Shown here: positions 1 to 7,305 of the stretch, piece by piece
Layout of the letters: every line of letters begins with the position of its first letter
Numbering within the stretch: position 1 is the stretch's first letter
Origin: Hymenobacter sp.
GTDB taxonomy: Bacteria; Bacteroidota; Bacteroidia; Cytophagales; Hymenobacteraceae
Reading direction: 5' to 3'
DNA: 25,126 bases
Assembly (NCBI GenBank): GCA_025362615.1
Contig: JANYFQ010000286.1
Span: forward strand, 1 to 25,126
Position numbers and translations under genes: made by a program
The notes under the pieces: generated by a model
Databases searched by the model: none
Told to the model about the DNA's origin: nothing
What the model saw: only the letters and a program-made list of their open reading frames with translations

Positions 1-1644
1 CTCAAAACCGCCGCCGATGTGCCCGGCGTGGTGGCCCAACTCGTGCCGCTGGGCGTGGAGGCGCTCATCGCCCCGGTGGTGCAGCAGGATGCCAAAAACT
101 CGGGCCGCGTGGCGCTCTACCTCTGGCAGGGCGGCCTGGGCCTGCCCAACCGCGACTACTACTTCAACACCGACCCGCGCACCGCAAAAATCCGCGCCGA
201 ATACGGCCGCCACGTCGCCCGCACCCTGCAACTGCTGGGGCAGGCCGCGCCCACGGCCGCCGCCAACGCCGCCCGCGTGGTCAAGCTCGAAACGGCCCTG
301 GCCGCCGCCTCCCGCAAGCTCGAAGCCCTGCGCGACCCCTACGCCAACTACCACAAAATGAGCGTGGCCGACCTGCAAACCCTCACGCCGGGGCTGGACT
401 GGAAAACCTGGCTGACGCAGCTGGAAATGGGCCGCGTGGACACCGTCATCGTTGGGCAGCCCGAGTTTTACCGGGCCATGGGCCGCCTGCTCCGCACCGC
501 GCCCGTGGCCGACTGGCAAGCCTACCTGAGCTGGCACACGGCCCGCACTTTCGCCCCGGCGCTGTCGCAGCCTTTCGATGCCGAAAGCTTTGCCTTTTAC
601 GGCACCACCCTGCGCGGTGCCCCGCAGCAGCGCCCCCGCTGGAAGCGCGTCCTCGATATGCAGGAAACCGCCCTCGGCGATGCCCTGGGCCAGCTTTTTG
701 TGCAGGAATACTTCAAGCCCGAAGCTAAAATCCGCTACGAAAATATGGTGGCCGCCGTGCAGGAATCCTTTGCCGACCACCTCCAAAAGCTTGACTGGAT
801 GAGCGACACCACCAAAAAAGTGGCCCTCGTCAAGCTCCGCAAAATCACCCCCAAAGTGGGCTACCCCGCCAAATGGCGCAATTATTCGAGCCTGAATATC
901 GGCCGCGAGTCGCTGGCCGCCAACGTAATGGCCGCCAATTTATTCCGTTACCGCTACGAGTTGCATAAGCTCGGCCGGCCCGTGGACCGCAGCGAGTGGG
1001 GGATGACGCCCCAAACCTACAACGCCTACTACAACGGCTCGAACAACGAGATTGTGCTGCCCGCCGCCGCCTTCGCCATCCCCGGCCTCGCCGATGCCGA
1101 CGCCGACGACGCGCTCGTGTACGGCTACGCCGGGGCCAGCACCATCGGCCACGAAATCACCCACGGCTTCGACGACGAAGGCAGTCAGTTCGATGCCGCC
1201 GGCAACCTCCACGAGTGGTGGACCAAGGGCGACCGCCGCCGCTTCAACCAGCGCGTGGCCGGCATCGTGCGCCAGTTCAACGGCTACACCGTGCTCGACA
1301 ACCGCCCCATCAACGGCGCGGCCACGGCCGGCGAAAACATCGCCGACCTCGGCGGCATCGTCATCGCGCTCGATGCGTTCAAGAAAACCAAACAGTACCG
1401 CGAAGGCCGCAAAATAGGCGGCCTCACGCCCATCCAACGCTACTTCCTGGGCTACGCGTTGGGCTGGCAAAGCCATCAGCGCGACGAAAGCCTCGCCTCG
1501 CGCCTGCTCACCGACGTGCATTCGCCCGCCCAGTTCCGCGTGAACGGCCCCATGGCCGACGTGCCCGCTTTTTACGAAGCATTTGGTGTGAAGCCGGGCC
1601 AGAAACTGTACCGGGCCGATTCGGCCCGGGTCGTCATCTGGTAG
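1..1644 (+). CDS. M13 family zinc metallopeptidase (5'-partial)
   Basis: Peptidase of the neprilysin/PepO (M13) family, which in bacteria is an exported or envelope-associated zinc endopeptidase acting on short peptides. The reading frame is open from the first base, so the start lies outside the window; 547 residues are present and, against the roughly 670-690 usual for the family, the signal peptide and first part of the cap domain are missing. The zinc motif HEITH is at fragment residues 384-388 and the third ligand lies in ENIADLGG (Glu at 445), with the Asp four residues on, as in M13. The substrate-binding NAYYN block followed by NEIVLPAA precedes the zinc site, and the protein ends in the family's C-terminal Val-Ile-Trp. 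It converges on the next gene with only 31 bp between, with no hairpin visible. The family call is secure; substrate is unknown. Confidence 0.95.
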   Translation, partial: LKTAADVPGVVAQLVPLGVEALIAPVVQQDAKNSGRVALYLWQGGLGLPNRDYYFNTDPRTAKIRAEYGRHVARTLQLLGQAAPTAAANAARVVKLETALAAASRKLEALRDPYANYHKMSVADLQTLTPGLDWKTWLTQLEMGRVDTVIVGQPEFYRAMGRLLRTAPVADWQAYLSWHTARTFAPALSQPFDAESFAFYGTTLRGAPQQRPRWKRVLDMQETALGDALGQLFVQEYFKPEAKIRYENMVAAVQESFADHLQKLDWMSDTTKKVALVKLRKITPKVGYPAKWRNYSSLNIGRESLAANVMAANLFRYRYELHKLGRPVDRSEWGMTPQTYNAYYNGSNNEIVLPAAAFAIPGLADADADDALVYGYAGASTIGHEITHGFDDEGSQFDAAGNLHEWWTKGDRRRFNQRVAGIVRQFNGYTVLDNRPINGAATAGENIADLGGIVIALDAFKKTKQYREGRKIGGLTPIQRYFLGYALGWQSHQRDESLASRLLTDVHSPAQFRVNGPMADVPAFYEAFGVKPGQKLYRADSARVVIW

Positions 1645-1675
1645 GGTACAGTTGGTGGTACAGTTGTTGTATCAA

Positions 1676-2569
1676 TTAACCTTTCAACATTGGCGCAAAC
1701 ACCTCACCTACAAATGTTTCGAGCGTAGTAGGCGTAGTATTTTCAGCGGTGCGAACCTCGTTGGCCATGATTTTTTCTTCGTTCAGGCTGCGGGTCATCT
1801 CGTCGTAGAGCCCGGCCATGCTTTCGCTGAGGCCAGCCCCCACCATGCCTTTTTTGGCATCGTCGTAGGAGAAGGGCACGTAGGGCAAATCGGGGCGGCC
1901 AATGGCCTCAGCGATGACGCTGCGGGCATCCGTCATCGAGTAATTGCGCGGCCCCAGCAGGTAATGAACGGACTGGCCTTCAATGCTCTCGAGCTTGACG
2001 AGCAGCGCGGCGGCGGCGGCGGCAATGTCGCGGGTGGCCACCATCGGGAACGACAAATCGGGCCGGATGGCCGACCCCATGATGCCCATGTGCTGAATCA
2101 AGCCCACGTTGGCCAGCAGGTTTTCCATGAAGTACGAGGGCCGCAGGTGCGCCACGGTGAGACCCGCAATGGCGTTGAGGCGGATTTCCTGCCGATGGGT
2201 GCTCACGATGGGGCCGGTGCCGGCCGGCAGTTCGGCCGAGATGCTGGACAGATGGACCGCCGTTTTCAGGCCCGAATCGCGCACCGCTTGGGCAATAGCT
2301 TCGCCGGTGGCATCAAGCTGGGCCAGTACGTCGGGGCTGGTTGGGGCGGGCGGCAGCATCAGAAAGGCGGCATCGGCCCCGCGCAGGGCTTCGGTGACGA
2401 AGGCCGCATCGGCCACATCGCCGGCTTTGGGCGTGGCCCCGGCGGCGGTCAGGGCGTCGAGGCGGGCGCTGGGCCGGGCCACGGCCGAAACCGCGTGACC
2501 CGCCTGCAACAGGCTATGAACGAGGGCGGTGCCGATGTTGCCGGTGGCACCGAGTACGGTAATGTGCAT
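1676..2569 (-). CDS. NmrA-like NAD(P)-binding oxidoreductase/regulator
   Basis: Atypical short-chain dehydrogenase of the NmrA/azoreductase-like group (297 residues). The N terminus MHITVLGATGNIG carries the GxxGxxG dinucleotide-binding turn at residues 7-13 directly after the first beta strand. Later blocks fit the fold: LSSIS near residue 120 where the catalytic serine region lies, and LRPSYFMENLL, typical of quinone- or NAD(P)H-sensing NmrA proteins. An upstream in-frame extension exists, but it would be translated from operator and low-complexity DNA, so I start at the ATG just before the Rossmann strand. It is divergent from an HxlR-type regulator, a common arrangement in which the regulator responds to quinones or other electrophiles and controls the oxidoreductase. 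The substrate cannot be read from the sequence; a role in quinone or electrophile response is inference. Confidence 0.88.
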   Translation of the reverse strand: MHITVLGATGNIGTALVHSLLQAGHAVSAVARPSARLDALTAAGATPKAGDVADAAFVTEALRGADAAFLMLPPAPTSPDVLAQLDATGEAIAQAVRDSGLKTAVHLSSISAELPAGTGPIVSTHRQEIRLNAIAGLTVAHLRPSYFMENLLANVGLIQHMGIMGSAIRPDLSFPMVATRDIAAAAAALLVKLESIEGQSVHYLLGPRNYSMTDARSVIAEAIGRPDLPYVPFSYDDAKKGMVGAGLSESMAGLYDEMTRSLNEEKIMANEVRTAENTTPTTLETFVGEVFAPMLKG

Positions 2570-2654
2570 GGTGGGTTGGTGGGTTGGCGGGTTGGCGGGT
2601 TGTCCGCCGGTTTTTGCTGGACAAAGGTGGTAGCTTTGCTGTGGCTTTTGCAAG

Positions 2655-2689
2655 TACTTACCAAAAAGTAGGGTGCTTACTAAAAAGTT
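2655..2689. promoter_or_regulatory. Tandem HxlR-type operator boxes
   Basis: Two direct copies 19 bp apart: TACTTACCAAAAAGTA at 2655-2670 and TGCTTACTAAAAAGTT at 2674-2689. The first is itself a TACTT-N6-AAGTA inverted repeat, the kind of dyad a winged-helix dimer recognises; the second is a degenerate copy. Their place between a divergent HxlR regulator and its likely target supports an operator role. The protein bound is inferred. Confidence 0.5.
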
Positions 2690-2716
2690 AGTGTTGCTGA
2701 TTATCAGCGACACTAA
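2688..2716. promoter_or_regulatory. 29-bp near-perfect palindrome, probable operator
   Basis: The left arm TTAGTGTTGCTGA (2688-2700) and right arm TCAGCGACACTAA (2704-2716) pair at 12 of 13 positions around a 3-base centre, with further A/T complementarity outside the arms. It lies about 78 bp upstream of the hxlR start and 119 bp upstream of the NmrA-like gene. It has no T-run and sits in a divergent promoter region, so an operator is more likely than a terminator. Confidence 0.55.
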
Positions 2717-2793
2717 TTTTGGTTGCGCGCCACAATACAGGCCACTTCGCCAATCCATCAACCCGCCACTCCACCAATCCACCAATCCACCTC

Positions 2794-3171
2794 ATGCCCA
2801 AACTCACCAAACAGCAAACGGCCGAAATCTACTGGTCGGCCGCCAACAGCCCCAGCCGCAACCTGACGTGCCCGGTCCGTACCTCCCTCAACGTGTTGGG
2901 TGGCAAGTGGAAGCTGCTTATCATCAGCTACCTCCTCGACCAGCCCCGGCGCTACGGCGAGCTGCGCCGCCTCATTCCCGAAATTACCGAAAAAATGCTC
3001 ATCCAGGAATTGCGCGACCTGGAAACCGACGGCATCCTGAGCCGCACCGTGCAGCAGCAAGTGCCGCCGCGCGTCGATTACGCCCTCACCGAGCGTGGGC
3101 AGCAGGTGCAACCGGTGTTTGCGGCCCTGCTGGGCTGGGGCATCGATTATTTGAAGCGTGATGCAGGGTGA
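2794..3171 (+). CDS. HxlR family winged-helix transcriptional regulator
   Basis: A 125-residue DNA-binding protein of the HxlR (DUF24) family. The hallmark N-terminal block is present: a conserved Cys in NLTCPV (the redox or electrophile-sensing cysteine in characterised members), followed by LNVLGGKWKLLII, which begins the winged helix. RYGELRRLIPEITEKMLIQELRDLE is the recognition-helix region (split here across RYGELRRLIP and EITEKMLIQELRDLE), and PPRVDYALTERGQ is the wing. I chose the ATG after the CCAATCCA repeats; an earlier in-frame start would be encoded by that low-complexity tract. It is divergent from the NmrA-like gene, its likely target, and autoregulation through the palindromes between them is plausible. 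A CAAGCAA-repeat hairpin starts at the base after the stop codon. Confidence 0.93.
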   Translation: MPKLTKQQTAEIYWSAANSPSRNLTCPVRTSLNVLGGKWKLLIISYLLDQPRRYGELRRLIPEITEKMLIQELRDLETDGILSRTVQQQVPPRVDYALTERGQQVQPVFAALLGWGIDYLKRDAG

Positions 3172-3239
3172 GTTGCTTGTTGCTTGTTTCTTGTTCGAAG
3201 GGACTGCCAACAAGCAACAAGCAACAAGCAACAAGCAAC
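3172..3239. terminator. Heptamer-repeat hairpin after hxlR
   Basis: A 24-base arm made of GTTGCTT-type heptamers (3172-3195) begins right after the hxlR stop and pairs, with one mismatch, with tandem CAACAAG/CAAGCAA heptamers at 3209-3239. The loop is about 13 bases. The position suggests transcription termination, but there is no U-run; the simple-repeat composition is unusual. Confidence 0.6.
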
Positions 3240-3250
3240 CAGAAACGCCC

Positions 3251-3258
3251 GACCTTTG
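3251..3258 (+). promoter_or_regulatory. -7 element GACCTTTG of porin gene
   Basis: GACCTTTG differs by one base from the Bacteroidota -7 consensus TAnnTTTG. The surrounding 15-mer GCCCGACCTTTGCCC recurs exactly upstream of the ketoacyl synthase gene. It places transcription start near 3265, which rules out the upstream ATG at 3168 as the porin start. Confidence 0.5.
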
Positions 3259-3293
3259 CCCCGGCCCGTGCGGCCCTTCGCGCCCCAACCCTT

Positions 3294-4703
3294 GTGCTGC
3301 TGAAACAACCCTTACTTTTACTCGCGGCCTGCTTGCTGCCCCTGGCCGCCTGCGCCCAAGTCACCTCGCCCGCGGGCACGGCCCCGGCCCTGCCCGCCGC
3401 CGCCGCTTCGGCCCCGGAGCCGATGCACATCGACACCGTGGCCGACGGCCGCCGCAACAACTGGAGCCTGCATTTCCAGCAGACCATCATCCAGCAGTGG
3501 CACAACAACTTGAGCAACCCGTATGCGGGCGATTTTAGCCTGCAAGACCGCGAGAAGGCCAAGCTCTCGCTCACCACCACGCTCTTTATCGGGCGCAAGC
3601 TGTGGTGCGGGGCGGCGGTGTTTTTCAACCCCGAAGTGGCCGGGGGCTCGGGCTTGAGCGGGGCGCGGGGCGTGGCGGGCTTCGTAAACGGCGAAACCTT
3701 CCGCATCGGCGCGCCCGAGCCGGTGCTCTACCTGGCCCGCCTCTACGTGCGCCAGGAGTTTGCCCTGGGCGGCGGCACCGAAGCCCTCGAAGACGACAAC
3801 AACCAGCTTGCAGGCCGCCATGCCACCCACTACCTGGCCCTCAACATGGGCAAGTTCAGCATCGCCGATTTCTTCGACCAAAACACCTATTCGCACGACC
3901 CGCGCACCCAGTTCCTCAACTGGAGCCTGATGAGCGCCGGGGCCTGGGACTACGCCGCCAACACCCGCGGCTACACCGTGGGCGGTGTGCTGGAGTACGT
4001 GCGCCCCGGCCTGGCCCTGCGCTTCGGCAGCACGCTGCTGCCCCTCACCGCCAACGGCCCCGACCTCGATTTTGCCTACGGCACGGCCCACGCCGAAGTA
4101 GCCGAAATCACCAAAAGCTACCGCCTGCGGGGCCGCCCCGGCACGCTGCGGCTGCTGGGCTTCCGCAACGTGGCAGGCATGGGCAGCTACGCCGCCGCTA
4201 CCGCCGCCGGCCCCGTGCGCCCCGACGGCAGCTCGGCCGTGGCCGAGTTCCGGCAAAACGGCCGCACCAAGAGCGGGGTCGTGCTCAATTTTGAGCAGGA
4301 AGTAGCCCGCGAAATCGGCCTCTTCGGCCGCCTGAGCTACAGCGACGGCCGCTACGAAACCTGGGCCTTCACCGAAATCGACCACAGCGCCAGCCTCGGG
4401 GCCGTGAGCGCCGGCACCCGCTGGCAGCGCCCCGCCGACCGCCTCGGCCTGGCCGCCGTCGTCAATGGCCTCAGCCCCGCGCACCGCGCCTACCTGGCCG
4501 CCGGCGGCTACGGCTTCATCATCGGCGACGGTGCCCTCGACTACGCCCCGGAGGTTGTCGCGGAAGCATATTACAGCGTGGCCTTCCCGCGCTACCACGC
4601 CTCGGTAAGCCCCGATTATCAGTTCGTTGTGAATCCCGCTTACAACCGCGACCGGCGCGGGCCGGTCCACGTTGTGGCCCTGCGGCTGCACGTCGAGTTT
4701 TAG
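3294..4703 (+). CDS. OprB-like carbohydrate-type outer-membrane porin
   Basis: Predicted 469-residue outer-membrane beta-barrel. A hydrophobic signal sequence (LLLLAACLLPLAACAQ) is followed by a mature region rich in alternating hydrophobic/polar strands that ends in a terminal Phe (HVEF), the usual barrel C terminus. The central block, including MGKFSIADFFDQN, YSHDPRTQFLNW and GAWDYAANTRGY, matches the conserved core of OprB-type carbohydrate porins, which pass sugars or small hydrophilic solutes passively. I start at GTG 3294 because it immediately precedes the signal peptide and lies downstream of a -7 element. The ATG at 3168 would translate the hairpin after hxlR. A lipobox reading (LAAC) is possible, but cleavage at ACA-Q is more usual for porins. 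The solute cannot be predicted. Confidence 0.75.
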   Translation: MLLKQPLLLLAACLLPLAACAQVTSPAGTAPALPAAAASAPEPMHIDTVADGRRNNWSLHFQQTIIQQWHNNLSNPYAGDFSLQDREKAKLSLTTTLFIGRKLWCGAAVFFNPEVAGGSGLSGARGVAGFVNGETFRIGAPEPVLYLARLYVRQEFALGGGTEALEDDNNQLAGRHATHYLALNMGKFSIADFFDQNTYSHDPRTQFLNWSLMSAGAWDYAANTRGYTVGGVLEYVRPGLALRFGSTLLPLTANGPDLDFAYGTAHAEVAEITKSYRLRGRPGTLRLLGFRNVAGMGSYAAATAAGPVRPDGSSAVAEFRQNGRTKSGVVLNFEQEVAREIGLFGRLSYSDGRYETWAFTEIDHSASLGAVSAGTRWQRPADRLGLAAVVNGLSPAHRAYLAAGGYGFIIGDGALDYAPEVVAEAYYSVAFPRYHASVSPDYQFVVNPAYNRDRRGPVHVVALRLHVEF

Positions 4704-4714
4704 CAGGGCCGGGG

Positions 4715-4722
4715 TATCTTTA
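4715..4722 (+). promoter_or_regulatory. Candidate -7 element TATCTTTA for the Uma2 gene
   Basis: TATCTTTA matches TAnnTTTG at all but the last position and lies 35 bp before the ATG at 4757, in the short gap after the porin stop. No convincing -33 TTTG is visible, so the gene may also be read through from upstream. Confidence 0.4.
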
Positions 4723-4756
4723 CTGCGTCCAAAACTGCCCCCAAAACCCCGCCACC

Positions 4757-5371
4757 ATGACCCCGACTGCTCCCGCCGCAATCACCGACTTCGCGCAACT
4801 TGACCTCAGCAAAAGCTACACCTACGCCGACTGGCTCACGTGGCGCTTCAGCGAGTTTGTGGAGCTGATTCGCGGCAAGGTGGTGCGGCACATGGCCGGC
4901 ACCAGCCGGCAGCACCAGAAACTGTCGGGCAAGCTCTTTTCCCGCATCGCCCCGTTCCTCGAAAATAAGCGTTGCGAGTGCTACTACGCGCCCTTCGACG
5001 TGCGCCTGACCACGGCCGGGGCCAACGGCGACGCGCAAATCAGGACCGTGGTGCAACCCGACATATTTGTGGTGTGCGACCTGAACAAGCTCGACAACCG
5101 GGGCTGTGTCGGCCCGCCCGATTGGGTCATCGAAATCGTGTCGCCCGGCAATACGGCCCACGACACGCGCACCAAGTACGACCTCTACGAAGAAAGCGGC
5201 GTGACGGAATATTGGATTGCCTACCCCAAGCTCAACAGCATCGCGGTGTACGTGCTCGATGCAACCAGCCGCTACCAGTTGCGGGCCGAATACAGCCAGC
5301 CCGGCCCCATTCCGGTGCATACCCTGCCGGGCTTGTCGTTGAATTGGAATGACTTGTTCGACAACACCTAA
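4757..5371 (+). CDS. Uma2 family (DUF820) restriction-fold endonuclease
   Basis: A 204-residue protein of the Uma2/DUF820 family, which has a PD-(D/E)XK nuclease fold and occurs widely as solo genes of unsettled function. Family landmarks appear in order: YTYADWLTW, FVELIRGKVVRHMAG with the first acidic residue, HQKLSGKLF, APFDVRL, the metal-binding Asp in VVQPDIFVVCD, and PPDWVIEIVSPGN where the ExV strand carries the second acidic residue. KYDLYEESGVTEYWI is the conserved C-terminal helix-strand. All expected catalytic positions look intact. It follows the porin by 53 bp, with no toxin, antitoxin or modification partner nearby. Function beyond a probable DNA nuclease fold is unknown. Confidence 0.9.
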   Translation: MTPTAPAAITDFAQLDLSKSYTYADWLTWRFSEFVELIRGKVVRHMAGTSRQHQKLSGKLFSRIAPFLENKRCECYYAPFDVRLTTAGANGDAQIRTVVQPDIFVVCDLNKLDNRGCVGPPDWVIEIVSPGNTAHDTRTKYDLYEESGVTEYWIAYPKLNSIAVYVLDATSRYQLRAEYSQPGPIPVHTLPGLSLNWNDLFDNT

Positions 5372-5469
5372 CGCGGTTTCGGCGGCAGCACAGCTTGGTG
5401 GTACACTGTTCTGAAAACTGCTCTGAGCCCGCGCTGCTCGCGCCCGGTCAGCCCCGGCCTTAGCCGTTG

Positions 5470-5477
5470 CATCTTTG
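5470..5477 (+). promoter_or_regulatory. Candidate -7 element CATCTTTG for head-GIN gene
   Basis: CATCTTTG differs by one base from TAnnTTTG and lies 46 bp before the ATG at 5523. The rest of the 151-bp gap (5372-5522) shows nothing else I can name. Confidence 0.4.
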
Positions 5478-5522
5478 TGGCCGGCCGGCTGCCGCCGTTC
5501 ATTTCACCCCCGTTTACAACCC

Positions 5523-6248
5523 ATGAAAAACGCCCGATTTCTCCTGTTTTTGCCCTTGCTTTTGGCCTTGATTATCACTGCTTTTCGGGCGCGTCCGGTG
5601 GACGAGCGCAAGCGCGAAACCCGCACGGTAGCTGCCTTCACCGCAGTGGAAATGGCCGGGGCCTCGCGGGTGGTGCTCACCCAGGGCAGTCCGCAAAAGG
5701 TCGAAATAGAAGGGGCTGCCGCTGCCGTGGCCCGCTTCGAGACCAGCGTTAAAAACGGCCGTTTGTACCTTGCCGACCAGCCTGCCCCCGGTGGCCGCCC
5801 CTACAGCGGCGACCGCGACGGCACCGTGACGGTGTACGTTACCGCCCCTACCCTCAATGCCCTGGCCGTGAGCGGCTCCGGCGAAATGCTCGTCGAGGGG
5901 CCCCTCAAAGCCGACGTGCTTGACCTGGCCTTGTCGGGTTCGGGCGGTATGCGGGTGGCGGGCCTCGTGGCCAACACGCTGCGAACCGCAGCTTCCGGTT
6001 CGGGCAGTATGACGCTCAGTGGCGACGTGCCGCGCCTCGACGCGGCCATGAGCGGCTCGGGCAACCTGATAGCGAAGACCCTGAAAACCAAAACGGCCAG
6101 CATCTCGCTCAGTGGCTCCGGCAACGCCGGCCTGTTCGTCACCGGCGAACTCAATGCCGCCCTGCGCGGCTCGGGCAACGTGCGCGTGGCCGGCGGCGCT
6201 ACCGTGCGGAGCAGCACCAAAGGCAGCGGCCGGGTGCGGCAAGAATAG
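5523..6248 (+). CDS. Head-GIN domain (DUF2807) exported protein
   Basis: A 241-residue exported protein. An N-terminal hydrophobic segment (FLLFLPLLLALIITAF) acts as signal peptide or anchor. The remainder matches the putative auto-transporter adhesin, head-GIN domain: the opening strand VAAFTAVEMAGASRVVLTQG is typical, and it is followed by a ladder of SGSG/GSGN turns about every 20 residues (AVSGSGEM, LSGSGGM, ASGSGSM, MSGSGNL, LSGSGNA, RGSGNV, KGSGRV) that forms a right-handed beta-helix. Such proteins are common and often multicopy in Bacteroidota; an adhesin role is only proposed. I chose the ATG directly before the signal segment; the earlier in-frame start at 5475 overlaps the predicted promoter. 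No sorting domain is present. Confidence 0.88.
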   Translation: MKNARFLLFLPLLLALIITAFRARPVDERKRETRTVAAFTAVEMAGASRVVLTQGSPQKVEIEGAAAAVARFETSVKNGRLYLADQPAPGGRPYSGDRDGTVTVYVTAPTLNALAVSGSGEMLVEGPLKADVLDLALSGSGGMRVAGLVANTLRTAASGSGSMTLSGDVPRLDAAMSGSGNLIAKTLKTKTASISLSGSGNAGLFVTGELNAALRGSGNVRVAGGATVRSSTKGSGRVRQE

Positions 6249-6311
6249 CACAAACAGGTGCATAATTCGGGCTTTTGACGACCGGCACGGGGCTTTCTAC
6301 GTCTGTAGCCC

Positions 6312-6319
6312 GACCTTTG
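6312..6319 (+). promoter_or_regulatory. -7 element GACCTTTG of ketoacyl synthase/arfB
   Basis: The same 15-mer GCCCGACCTTTGCCC occurs here as upstream of the porin gene. It is 30 bp before the GTG chosen for the synthase and would drive the synthase-arfB pair. Confidence 0.5.
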
Positions 6320-6348
6320 CCCACGAATTCCTCCCCCAACACCGACCT

Positions 6349-7305
6349 GTGTATTTGCACCACGTGGCCGCTTACGTGCCAGCGGCCGTCGTCACGAACG
6401 AGCATTTTACGCGCCTCAACGGCCTTTCGACCGATTGGATAATTGAGCGTACCGGCATCCGCGAGCGCCGCAAGGCCGGGCCGGCCGAAAATACCAACAC
6501 GATGGCCATTGCGGCTGTGGGCCGGGCCCTCGCAGCCGCGCCGAGCTTTGGGGCCGGCCAAGCCGACGAAATTGACCTCATCGTGGCCGGCACCTACACG
6601 CCGCACGACACCATTTACACCGTGGCCCACGCCGTGCAGCGCCACTTGGGCATTGCTGATATTCCGACGGTCAGTATCTCGTCGGCCTGCTCGTCGTTGC
6701 TCAACGCCGTCGAAATCGTGGAAGGCTACTTTGCCCTCGGCAAAGCCCGCCGCGCCCTCGTCGTCGTCAGCGAGCACAACACGGCCTACAACAACGAGGC
6801 CGATGCCGTGGCCGGCCACCTCTGGGGCGATGGCGCGTCGGCCTTGCTCATCAGCAAAGACCGCCTCAGCCCCAACGATTTGCACATTCGCCAGGTCATC
6901 ACCGGCGGGGCTGCCACCATCGGCCGCGCCGACGAAGCCGTGACCCTGAAGCCGGTCGAAAAAGGCATTGTGATGCCCCACGGGCGCGATGTTTTCCAGT
7001 GGGCCTGCACTTACATGGCCCGCGTCACGCAGCAGCTACTGACAGCTAATGGCCTCGTCGTCGGGCAACTCAATTATCTCGTCCCGCACCAGGCCAACCA
7101 GCGCATCTCCAACAACGTGGTCAAGCAGCTCGGCCTCGACCCGGCCCGCGCCGTGAGCAACATCGAGCGCCTCGGCAACACCGGCTGCGCCGGGGCCGCC
7201 ATCGGCCTGGCCGCTATCTGGGATGCCGTGCAGGCCGGCGATAACATCGTGGTCACGGTGTTTGGCGGCGGGTATTCTTACGGGGCCATGCTATTGACGA
7301 AATGA
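6349..7305 (+). CDS. Beta-ketoacyl-ACP synthase III (FabH-like)
   Basis: A 318-residue thiolase-fold condensing enzyme of the KAS III/FabH group, which condenses an acyl-CoA primer with malonyl-ACP to begin fatty-acid (or related) chain synthesis in the cytoplasm. The triad is complete and at FabH-like positions: Cys114 in SSACSS, His247 in VPHQANQRI, and Asn277 in RLGNTGCAG. TDWIIERTGIRERR is the usual N-terminal block and the protein ends in the GGGYSYGAMLL strand. I chose GTG 6349, giving the FabH-like start VYLHHVAAYVP and lying after the -7 element; the frame continues upstream without a good start. The Asn loop reads GCAGAA rather than the classical SAAS, so it may be a paralog with another primer preference rather than the housekeeping FabH. 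Confidence 0.9.
   Translation: MYLHHVAAYVPAAVVTNEHFTRLNGLSTDWIIERTGIRERRKAGPAENTNTMAIAAVGRALAAAPSFGAGQADEIDLIVAGTYTPHDTIYTVAHAVQRHLGIADIPTVSISSACSSLLNAVEIVEGYFALGKARRALVVVSEHNTAYNNEADAVAGHLWGDGASALLISKDRLSPNDLHIRQVITGGAATIGRADEAVTLKPVEKGIVMPHGRDVFQWACTYMARVTQQLLTANGLVVGQLNYLVPHQANQRISNNVVKQLGLDPARAVSNIERLGNTGCAGAAIGLAAIWDAVQAGDNIVVTVFGGGYSYGAMLLTK

Larger units (their letters stand above)
2570..2793. promoter_or_regulatory. Divergent control region of nmrA-like/hxlR pair
   Basis: The 224-bp divergent intergenic region has C-rich tracts on each coding strand immediately before both start codons. On the left the top strand repeats GTGGGTTG and GCGGGTTG in 8-base units (about 2570-2602). On the right, CCAATCCA repeats (about 2773-2788) lie just before the hxlR ATG. 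Between them are an AT-rich operator cluster (annotated separately) and a TAGCTTTG match to the Bacteroidota -7 element at 2631-2638 reading toward hxlR. The two flanks are roughly inverted copies of each other. The -7 match is about 155 bp from the hxlR start and upstream of the operators, so its assignment is tentative. Confidence 0.55.

Noticed and set aside
1645..1675. Direct repeat of GGTACAGTTG between convergent genes
   Set aside because: Two short copies within 31 bp with no pairing; too little to support a function.
1652..2671. Long plus-strand frame (339 codons) opposite the NmrA-like gene
   Set aside because: Gly/His/Gln-rich shadow of a gene with an intact Rossmann motif on the other strand.
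3168..3293. N-terminal extension of the porin frame from ATG 3168, which resembles a lipoprotein signal (LLLVSCS)
   Set aside because: It is translated from the heptamer hairpin after hxlR and lies upstream of the likely -7 element; a proper signal peptide begins at GTG 3294.
3318..4781. Long minus-strand frame (487 codons) opposite the porin gene
   Set aside because: Composition is Ala/Gly/Val/His-rich without any domain, typical of antisense frames in GC-rich coding DNA; the plus strand carries a clear porin.
5100..5371. Possible toxin-antitoxin or restriction system around the Uma2 gene
   Set aside because: No partner gene lies nearby; solo Uma2 genes are common.
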